Source: Polyangium sp. (in: bacteria) (lineage in GTDB: Bacteria > Myxococcota_A > Polyangia > Palsa-1104). Taken from it: a DNA stretch of 6,120 nt. The notes below the pieces were generated by a model, which had not been told where the DNA came from, ran no database searches, and saw only the letters and a list, made by a program, of their open reading frames with translations. A program made the position numbers and the translations under genes. The number at the start of each line of letters is the position of its first letter. Position 1 is the stretch's first letter. Positions 1-4,633 of the stretch are shown one piece after another. The stretch spans positions 1 to 6,120 of the forward strand of contig JANWLJ010000138.1 of NCBI GenBank assembly GCA_025450955.1. The letters are read 5' to 3'.

Positions 1-1676
1 ACCTTCGCGGTCGCGCGCAGGCGATCGGCGAGCTCGGCCAGGGTCGGCACCCACAAGCTGCCGCGCGCCTGCCGCTCGTCGAGATCGGCGAGGATCTTTT
101 CGAAGCGCGGATCGAGCTTCACCGGCCCCGCGCCGCCCGGCTGTTCGCCCGCAACGGACGCAGGTACGAAGAGATCGCGCGCGCCGAAGCGGGTGTGCTT
201 CGGGTGATAGGTCTCGAGATAGGTGTGCGCGATGTGCAGCCCGCGCTCGGCCTCGAGCCGATCGAGCTGCGCCGGCGCGTAGAGCTTGAAAAACTCGCCG
301 GCGGAGACGAAGTCCCAGCCGGTGCGGAACATCCACAGCGAGTCGGGGCCGCCGAGCTCGAGCCGTCCGATCGGCCACACCGTCGGGGCGCGCGCGCCGA
401 GCCTTCGCGGCGTGAGCAGATTGAAGTCGCCGGCCGGCGCGTCGTCCTCGGCCCAGACGTACGAGTAGGCGTGCGCGGCGAGCAGGTCGGAGATCCCGAA
501 GCGCCCGCCGACGTGATATCCCTCGTCGCCGAACGCCTCGCAGTTGGTCTCGGGCTGGTGATCGATCCAGGTGCGCGCGTGCCAGCGCTCGAAGCGGTCG
601 AGCGCGGCCGAGGTCACCTGGCGATCGTCGCGCCGCGGCGTGGCGGAGTGGGGGACTACCTCGCTGCCGTCTTTGTGCAGCCGATCGGCGAGCGCGACCA
701 CCTCGGGATCTTCGAGCTGCGGCCGATCGGCGCCGTGGGCGAACAGCGCCTTGGTGATGACCAGGTGGTGTCGCTCGAGCGCATCCGTGAGCACCGCCAG
801 CGTGCGCGCGCTCGTCTGATCGGCGTGATCGGTGATCACCAGCGCGGCGCGCCGCCCGTCGGGCCAGCGCGATTTTGCGAGCGGCATCTCGGCGCCGGGC
901 AAAAACAGGAGGCGCGCCTCGAGCCGTTCGTTGGGGATGCGCAAGCGCGCGGTCAGCGAGAGCTGGCGGTTCGGCAGGCGCCACTCGCGGGTGCAGCGCG
1001 CGTCGTGACGAAACGGCCGCGCCGCCGCGGCGGTCAGCTCGAGCCGCAAGAGCGCCCGGCCGGGGGCGAGCTGCGCGGCGAGCCCGTCGACGGTGTCGTC
1101 GGCTGAGACGGTGAGCGCCGGCCGGCCGAGGCGCGCGAGGGTCACCCACTTGGGATCGAAGCGGCCGAGATAGGCGAGATGGGTCGCGACCGGCCGGAGA
1201 TCGCGGCCGATCACGCTCATTCCATTTGCGGCGAAATCGAGCTCCACCTCGGCGAGGTGGACCCACGCGCGTCGCCGCCACACCGCCAGGACGGCGAAGG
1301 TGGGCGGATCGTCGGCGCTCGGCCGCGACAGATGCACCGTGACCGACAGCGCGCCGTCGGCGGTGGTCGCTTCGCCGATCGCGGCCGCGCACGGCTCGGC
1401 CGGATCGGGACAGACCCGCGGATCGGGGCGCCAACGAAACGGCGTGCGGCTGGCGAGGCCGGCCGAGCTGGGCGGCGCGGCGCGCCCGCGTGAGTCCTCG
1501 ATCACCACCAGCGTCGGCGCAAGGACGAAGCGCTCTCCAGAGACGAGCAGCGCCGCGCGTCCGTCCCGCACCTCGATCCGATCGCCCGCGGGCGCCGCGA
1601 TCGCCGGCGCGGCGACGGCGGGCAGAAGCGCGAGCGCGGCGATCGAGAGGACGAGCACGAAGACGAAGCGACGCAC
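1..1676 (-). CDS. Exported NodB/polysaccharide-deacetylase-like protein, C-terminus beyond the window
   Basis: The frame is open from a GTG at 1676 to the left edge: 558 codons, no stop seen, so the gene is partial. Residues 1-28 form a clear Sec signal peptide (basic MRR, a hydrophobic stretch, then Ala-rich VAAPAIAA). Residues about 30-270 are a beta-rich region I do not recognise. From about 275 the protein resembles a NodB-type barrel: a strand ending in TDHAD (282-286) where deacetylases have TFDDG, a central EVVPHSAT (339-346) where they have the metal-binding HS/T motif, then TWIDHQPETN (369-378). The second His of the usual HxxxH is absent, so a standard CE4 metal site is not visible; substrate and activity are unknown. 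The start is chosen from the signal peptide. No Shine-Dalgarno lies at a useful distance, but TATACT ends 6 bp upstream, suggesting a leaderless mRNA. It is divergent from the transglycosylase-like gene. The reading frame is near certain; the family is a by-eye match. Confidence 0.82.
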   Translation of the reverse strand, partial: MRRFVFVLVLSIAALALLPAVAAPAIAAPAGDRIEVRDGRAALLVSGERFVLAPTLVVIEDSRGRAAPPSSAGLASRTPFRWRPDPRVCPDPAEPCAAAIGEATTADGALSVTVHLSRPSADDPPTFAVLAVWRRRAWVHLAEVELDFAANGMSVIGRDLRPVATHLAYLGRFDPKWVTLARLGRPALTVSADDTVDGLAAQLAPGRALLRLELTAAAARPFRHDARCTREWRLPNRQLSLTARLRIPNERLEARLLFLPGAEMPLAKSRWPDGRRAALVITDHADQTSARTLAVLTDALERHHLVITKALFAHGADRPQLEDPEVVALADRLHKDGSEVVPHSATPRRDDRQVTSAALDRFERWHARTWIDHQPETNCEAFGDEGYHVGGRFGISDLLAAHAYSYVWAEDDAPAGDFNLLTPRRLGARAPTVWPIGRLELGGPDSLWMFRTGWDFVSAGEFFKLYAPAQLDRLEAERGLHIAHTYLETYHPKHTRFGARDLFVPASVAGEQPGGAGPVKLDPRFEKILADLDERQARGSLWVPTLAELADRLRATAK

Positions 1677-1682
1677 GCCTCG

Positions 1683-1688
1683 AGTATA
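1683..1688 (-). promoter_or_regulatory. Candidate -10 element (TATACT) for the NodB-like gene
   Basis: Read on the minus strand, TATACT matches the sigma70 -10 consensus in 5 of 6 positions. Six bases separate it from the GTG at 1676, which would place +1 at the first base of the start codon. No convincing -35 hexamer lies 16-18 bp upstream. This is inferred from spacing only. Confidence 0.45.
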
Positions 1689-1718
1689 CCGGCTCGACCG
1701 GAGCCTCGCCCGCCGCGA

Positions 1719-1751
1719 CCGGATCTGTCCGGAAAACGGAACTCGGTTTCC
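1719..1751. repeat. Two abutting short inverted repeats in the divergent spacer
   Basis: The first repeat is CCGGA-TCTG-TCCGG (1719-1732), a perfect 5-bp stem with a 4-base centre. The second has arms GGAAA (1731-1735) and TTTCC (1747-1751) around an 11-base centre and shares the GG at 1731-1732 with the first. They lie roughly 43-75 bp upstream of the NodB-like start and 94-126 bp upstream of the transglycosylase start. That is a plausible place for a regulator site serving either gene. Short GC-rich stems are common by chance, and there is no U-tract, so I do not call a terminator. Confidence 0.25.
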
Positions 1752-1832
1752 ACGCAGGGCGGGATGGATCTCCGTATCGAGCCTGCTTAGGTCGTGAGCG
1801 CTCCGGGCACGCCGCTTGAACGATGCGGACCC

Positions 1833-1837
1833 GAGGA
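1833..1837 (+). promoter_or_regulatory. Ribosome binding site GAGGA deciding the start of the transglycosylase-like gene
   Basis: GAGGA lies 7 bases before the ATG at 1845, the standard spacing. It favours that ATG over the in-frame GTG at 1794, which has no comparable site. Confidence 0.65.
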
Positions 1838-1844
1838 ACCCTGG

Positions 1845-2438
1845 ATGCCCATCGATCTCTATCTCTCTTTGGTCCTGCACGTGGCGGTCGGCGTCTGGTC
1901 GATCCAGTCGCCCGGCGTGCCGGTGAGCGCCGAGCGCGCCGCCGACTACGCGGTCGCGGCGACCTATCACGGCGAGCGCGCCGGCGTCGATCCCTTCGAG
2001 CTGGTCGCGATCGCGCGCAACGAATCGGACTTCGCCATGCACCTGCGCGGCCCCGACGGCAAGGACTGCGGCCTGACCCAGACCCGCATCACCGTGAGCC
2101 GCTATAGCTGTCGCCAGCTCCTGCGCTCGTATTGGCTCGACTTCAAGGAGGCGGCGCGCGAGATGAGCGAGTACGCGCGCGCCTGCCGCGGCCATGGCGA
2201 CTACGATCGCTGTCGCTTCAACCACTACAACTCCGGCGCGCGCTACGCCCGCCACGGATTTCACGGCGCCTACTATATCCGGGTGACCTGCTTCGCCGAG
2301 GCGGCGCGGGCCGGGCTGCGCGTCGACGATCACTGTCGCCACGCGCGCGGGCGGCGTGACATCGCGCGCATTCTCCGACGGGCCGTGCCGCGCGCCAAGC
2401 CGGCGCTGATGGCCGCAAGCGACGTCCCGGCGAGCTAG
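1845..2438 (+). CDS. Small SLT-domain lytic transglycosylase-like protein with six cysteines
   Basis: 197 residues. It carries the three signature blocks of the SLT/lysozyme-like fold in order: ARNESDF (57-63) with the presumed catalytic Glu60 followed by Ser, CGLTQ (75-79) in place of the usual GLMQ, and HYNSG (127-131) in place of AYNAG, followed by a Tyr-rich helix (YARHGFHGAYYIRV). In this family the Glu cleaves the MurNAc-GlcNAc bond of peptidoglycan to give 1,6-anhydro ends. Six cysteines (75, 89, 114, 123, 149, 164) suggest disulfides in the periplasm or outside the cell. The N-terminus is hydrophobic (about 5-20) but lacks basic residues, so it is a poor signal peptide; it may be a membrane anchor or be exported by another route. 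A GAGGA site supports this ATG; an in-frame GTG at 1794 would add 17 residues. The gene is divergent from the NodB-like gene and convergent with the zinc-finger gene, with a 13-bp gap and no clear terminator. Confidence 0.88.
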   Translation: MPIDLYLSLVLHVAVGVWSIQSPGVPVSAERAADYAVAATYHGERAGVDPFELVAIARNESDFAMHLRGPDGKDCGLTQTRITVSRYSCRQLLRSYWLDFKEAAREMSEYARACRGHGDYDRCRFNHYNSGARYARHGFHGAYYIRVTCFAEAARAGLRVDDHCRHARGRRDIARILRRAVPRAKPALMAASDVPAS

Positions 2439-2451
2439 CCGCGCCCGATGA

Positions 2452-3183
2452 TCAGAAGAAAAATTTGAGCAGATCGCCGGCGGCCGAGATCGCATCGCCG
2501 TACTCGTGGGTCTCGAGCGGCAGCGCTGCGCCGGTTCCGCTGGCCCGCTTCTCCGACTCGAGGCGGCGGCGCTCCTCGGTGATGGTCGCGAGCTCCTGCT
2601 CGCGCGCGGCGTCGAGCCCGCCTGCGCGGATGAACTCGACGATCTCTCTCAGCTCGTCGCGATCGAACCAGGTGCCGTGCTGCTTGCAGACGTCGACGAT
2701 CACGCCCGAGCGGCGCGCGAAGTTCATCCGGTTCATCACCTGCCCGCAGTCGGGACAGGCGAGGTATCGAACCTGCGCCTCGGGCACCGCGTGGCTGGGC
2801 GCGCCGAGCGGCGATCCCGATCCGATGAACGCCGCCTGGCGCTCGCGCTCGCTGCAGATCTTCTTGAACGACTCCGCGTCGACCCACACGCCGCCGCAGC
2901 GCGCGCACTCCTCGAGGAACGCCTCGCCGATCGCGGTCACCGTCAGCGCGGATCTTTCGGGCTTGCAGCGCGGGCAGGCGTGCGGCCCGGCGCCCTCGGT
3001 CGCCGCGCTCTTCGCGAACACCGCCGCACCGCAGTGGGAGCAGTGCTTGGCGCCGGCGAAGATCATCCCGAGGCACGACGGGCACTGCGCGGTCTCGAGC
3101 GCGGCGTTGCAGTACGGACAGCTGAGCGCGTCCCTGGCCGCCGGCGCGCCGCAGTTCGGACATTCGAGCAGTCCTGCTTCCAT
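2452..3183 (-). CDS. Multi-zinc-module protein: two zinc ribbons plus two zf-TFIIB-type domains
   Basis: 243 residues. Four Cys-rich modules occur in series: ribbon 1 (C8/C11 with C22/C25), ribbon 2 (C34/C37 with C48/C51), a zf-TFIIB-type module (C70/C73 with C93/C96, continuing GGVWVDAESF), and a second such module (C133/C136 with C156/H159, continuing GTWFDRDEL). The CxxCGG.W.D.EL pattern is typical of bacterial zf-TFIIB proteins, whose function is largely unknown; nucleic-acid or protein binding is the usual guess. A charged, probably helical stretch follows (about 171-194, EQELATITEERRRLESEK), and the chain ends in a hydrophobic LLKFFF. No signal peptide or membrane span, so it is likely cytoplasmic. 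I chose the ATG at 3183 because the first ribbon follows at once; the frame stays open to 3312, but that would run into the dCMP deaminase gene. There is no Shine-Dalgarno site; TACAAT ends 6 bp before the ATG. Specific role unknown. Confidence 0.9.
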   Translation of the reverse strand: MEAGLLECPNCGAPAARDALSCPYCNAALETAQCPSCLGMIFAGAKHCSHCGAAVFAKSAATEGAGPHACPRCKPERSALTVTAIGEAFLEECARCGGVWVDAESFKKICSERERQAAFIGSGSPLGAPSHAVPEAQVRYLACPDCGQVMNRMNFARRSGVIVDVCKQHGTWFDRDELREIVEFIRAGGLDAAREQELATITEERRRLESEKRASGTGAALPLETHEYGDAISAAGDLLKFFF

Positions 3184-3189
3184 GCGCCG

Positions 3190-3199
3190 ATTGTATGAT
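3190..3199. promoter_or_regulatory. Overlapping divergent -10 elements (bidirectional promoter core)
   Basis: The 22-bp gap between two divergent start codons contains ATTGTATGAT. On the minus strand 3195-3190 reads TACAAT; on the plus strand 3194-3199 reads TATGAT. Each matches TATAAT in 5 of 6 positions, and they share two base pairs. Each ends exactly 6 bp before its start codon (ATG at 3183 on minus, ATG at 3206 on plus), so both transcripts are predicted to begin at the ATG. No good -35 hexamers or Shine-Dalgarno sites are visible. Any -35 contacts would fall inside the opposite coding region. Confidence 0.55.
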
Positions 3200-3205
3200 G
3201 CCCGG

Positions 3206-3664
3206 ATGCCGAGAGCATCCTGGGACGAGTACTTCATGAACATCGCGCGGGTGGTCGCCTCGCGCGCCACCTGCGATCGCAAGTTCGTCGGCTCGGTGAT
3301 CGTCCGCGACAAGACGATCCTCTCGACCGGCTACAACGGATCGATCCGCGGCATGCCTCACTGCTCCGAGGTCGGCCACATGATGGAGGAGGGCCACTGC
3401 GTCGCCACCATCCACGCCGAGACCAACGCGGTCCTGCAGGCGGCGAAAAACGGCGTCTCGATCGACGGCGCGACGGTCTACGTCACCGCCTCGCCGTGCT
3501 GGAGCTGCTTCAAGATGATCACCAACGCCGGCATTCGCCGCATCGTCTACGGCGAGTTTTATCGCGACGCCCGCATCTTCGACATCGCCTCCCGGCTCGC
3601 GGTCGAGCTGGTTCACTTGCCGGCCAGTCCGGCGGCGGCTCCGGAAAGTGGCGAGCCCGCCTAG
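3206..3664 (+). CDS. Deoxycytidylate (dCMP) deaminase
   Basis: 152 residues, the normal size for the family. It is expected to deaminate dCMP to dUMP in the cytoplasm, supplying thymidylate synthase. The zinc-dependent deaminase signature is complete: HAE (70-72) with His70 as ligand and Glu72 as proton shuttle, and SPCWSC (97-101 region) with Cys98 and Cys101 as the other ligands. The start SWDEYFM, the block GYNGSIRGMPHC (42-53) and the segment GHCVATIHAE are typical of dCMP deaminases rather than cytidine or tRNA-adenosine deaminases. Extra Cys/His residues (C53, H58, H64, C65) could form the second, structural zinc site known in some members of this family. The last 12 or so residues are a Pro/Ala-rich tail. 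The start has no Shine-Dalgarno but lies 6 bp after TATGAT; the frame is open upstream only as the antisense of the zinc-module gene. It shares a 22-bp divergent promoter with that gene. Confidence 0.95.
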   Translation: MPRASWDEYFMNIARVVASRATCDRKFVGSVIVRDKTILSTGYNGSIRGMPHCSEVGHMMEEGHCVATIHAETNAVLQAAKNGVSIDGATVYVTASPCWSCFKMITNAGIRRIVYGEFYRDARIFDIASRLAVELVHLPASPAAAPESGEPA

Positions 3665-3689
3665 GAAGTCGGAGAATGCCGGAAAATGC

Positions 3690-3719
3690 TTGACGCCTAC
3701 ATTTATCGGCGGTTACCGT
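3690..3719 (+). promoter_or_regulatory. Possible sigma70-like promoter for the MepK-like gene
   Basis: TTGACG (3690-3695, 5/6 match to -35), an 18-bp spacer, then TACCGT (3714-3719, 3/6 match but with the conserved T, A and final T). +1 would be near 3726, giving an untranslated leader of about 70 nt before the TTG at 3795. The spacer (3665-3794) is clearly less GC-rich than the flanking genes, as expected for a promoter region. A second TTGACG at 3761-3766 has no matching -10. Confidence 0.35.
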
Positions 3720-3780
3720 CCGATTGCTGTGCTCGGTAGTTATCCAAGCCTACGTGAAGATTGACGGAGTAAAGAATCCC

Positions 3781-3786
3781 GGAGGA
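3781..3786 (+). promoter_or_regulatory. Strong ribosome binding site GGAGGA before a TTG start
   Basis: GGAGGA lies 8 bases before the TTG at 3795 and is the best Shine-Dalgarno site in the window. It makes the TTG start credible, together with the signal peptide that begins there. Confidence 0.8.
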
Positions 3787-3794
3787 ATTGGCCA

Positions 3795-4520
3795 TTGAAG
3801 ACCGGATCCTGGCTCACCGTTTTGTTGGCCGTTTGCGTCGGTGGCGCGTCGTCCCTGGTGGGGGCTGACGCCCACGCCGAGCCGGCTCACCATGGTTCGG
3901 CGTCGATGCGGATGGCCGCGGCGGCCGTGCACGCGCACAAGCGGCGGCATCATCGCCACGTGCGGGTGCCGGTCTTCTCCGGCCGGCTGGCTTCGGCGAG
4001 CGAGCTGCGGGATGCGCCGCTCGACCGGCCGTCGGGCCACCTCGAAATGTACGCGGTGAACTTCCAGGAGCGGGTCGACGTCGAGCTCTATCGCAAAGAC
4101 GGCTCGTTCGATCCGGACGCGCTCGATGAGCTCAATCACCTGTTCCGCTGCCGGCGCACCGACACCGAGAAGTCGATCAACCCGCGGCTGTTCGTGACCC
4201 TCTCGCGCATCTACGATCATTTCGGCAAGCGCATCGAGCTGGTCTCGGGCTTCCGCAATCAGGAGCGCACCTCGTCGTTCCACTTCCACGGCTCGGCCTC
4301 CGACATCCGCATCCCCGGCGTCTCGGACAAGGCGCTGCACGCCTACGTCGAGTCGCTCGACACCGGCGGGATGGGCATCGGCATCTATCCGCGCGCGGGC
4401 TTCATTCACGTCGACATCCGGCCCGAGCCGTCGTATCGCTGGACCGACAACAGCCCTCCGGGCACCAGCGACATGGGTCACCCGCACAAGCATCGCAAGC
4501 ACGTTCGCCCGAACGCGTAA
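3795..4520 (+). CDS. Exported MepK/YcbK-like (DUF882, peptidase M15 type) murein endopeptidase, TTG start
   Basis: 241 residues. Residues 1-28 are a classical signal peptide (MKTGSW, a hydrophobic core, cleavage likely after ADAHA), so the protein acts in the periplasm. A His/Lys/Arg-rich linker follows (about 32-57). The catalytic domain (about 80-220) carries the M15-type zinc motif S-x-H-x-x-G-x-A-x-D as SFHFHGSASD (161-170; ligands His163 and Asp170) and the second motif FIHVDIRP (203-210; His205, Asp207), after an LVSGFRN block. In E. coli MepK this fold cleaves peptide cross-links in peptidoglycan; the same role is inferred here. The loop between SGFR and the zinc motif is shorter than in the MepK-type sequences I recall. 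The C-terminus is again His/Lys-rich (GHPHKHRKH). TTG was chosen for the signal peptide and the GGAGGA at 3781. It follows the dCMP deaminase after 130 bp and probably has its own promoter. Confidence 0.92.
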   Translation: MKTGSWLTVLLAVCVGGASSLVGADAHAEPAHHGSASMRMAAAAVHAHKRRHHRHVRVPVFSGRLASASELRDAPLDRPSGHLEMYAVNFQERVDVELYRKDGSFDPDALDELNHLFRCRRTDTEKSINPRLFVTLSRIYDHFGKRIELVSGFRNQERTSSFHFHGSASDIRIPGVSDKALHAYVESLDTGGMGIGIYPRAGFIHVDIRPEPSYRWTDNSPPGTSDMGHPHKHRKHVRPNA

Positions 4521-4557
4521 GCGCCCGCCGAAGGACTCACCTCCCGCTCGACCCCGC

Positions 4558-4585
4558 TTGACTTCCGTGGTCGACCTTCTATTTT
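4558..4585 (+). promoter_or_regulatory. Sigma70-like promoter for the topoisomerase gene
   Basis: TTGACT (4558-4563, 5/6 match) and TATTTT (4580-4585, 4/6 match) are separated by 16 bp, in an AT-richer patch between two GC-rich genes. +1 is predicted near 4592-4594. That gives either a leader of about 40 nt to the ATG at 4634 or only about 4-6 nt to the in-frame GTG at 4598. Confidence 0.55.
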
Positions 4586-4633
4586 GACGCGCAAACCGTG
4601 TCCTCTGATCAGCTGACACTGTTCGAAAGCCGC

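Noticed and set aside
195..1106. Long plus-strand open frame of 303 codons
   Set aside because: It is antisense to the NodB-like gene. Its product is Arg/Gly/Glu-rich with no recognisable motif, while the minus frame has a signal peptide, balanced composition and deacetylase-like blocks. High GC keeps antisense frames open.
1794..1844. GTG start giving 17 more residues to the transglycosylase-like protein
   Set aside because: It has no adequate ribosome binding site, whereas the ATG at 1845 has GAGGA at 7-base spacing. It is kept as an alternative because neither start gives a good signal peptide.
2439..2451. Possible bidirectional terminator between the convergent genes
   Set aside because: The 13-bp gap has no strong stem. 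The nearby T-run on the minus strand encodes the terminal Phe residues of the zinc-module protein.
2465..3205. Upstream extension of the dCMP deaminase frame
   Set aside because: The open frame is only the antisense of the zinc-module gene. The family N-terminus begins at the ATG at 3206.
3184..3312. N-terminal extension of the zinc-module protein by 43 residues
   Set aside because: The frame is open, but the extension would be antisense to the conserved start of dCMP deaminase, and the first zinc ribbon begins right after the ATG at 3183.
2435..3616. Long minus-strand open frame across the zinc-module and deaminase genes
   Set aside because: It is in a different frame from the zinc-module protein, has Arg-rich low-complexity content, and runs through the dCMP deaminase gene in antisense.
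3618..3632. GCCGG-CCAGT-CCGGC hairpin at the end of the deaminase gene
   Set aside because: It lies inside the coding sequence with no T-tract after it; it looks like ordinary GC-rich self-complementarity rather than a terminator.
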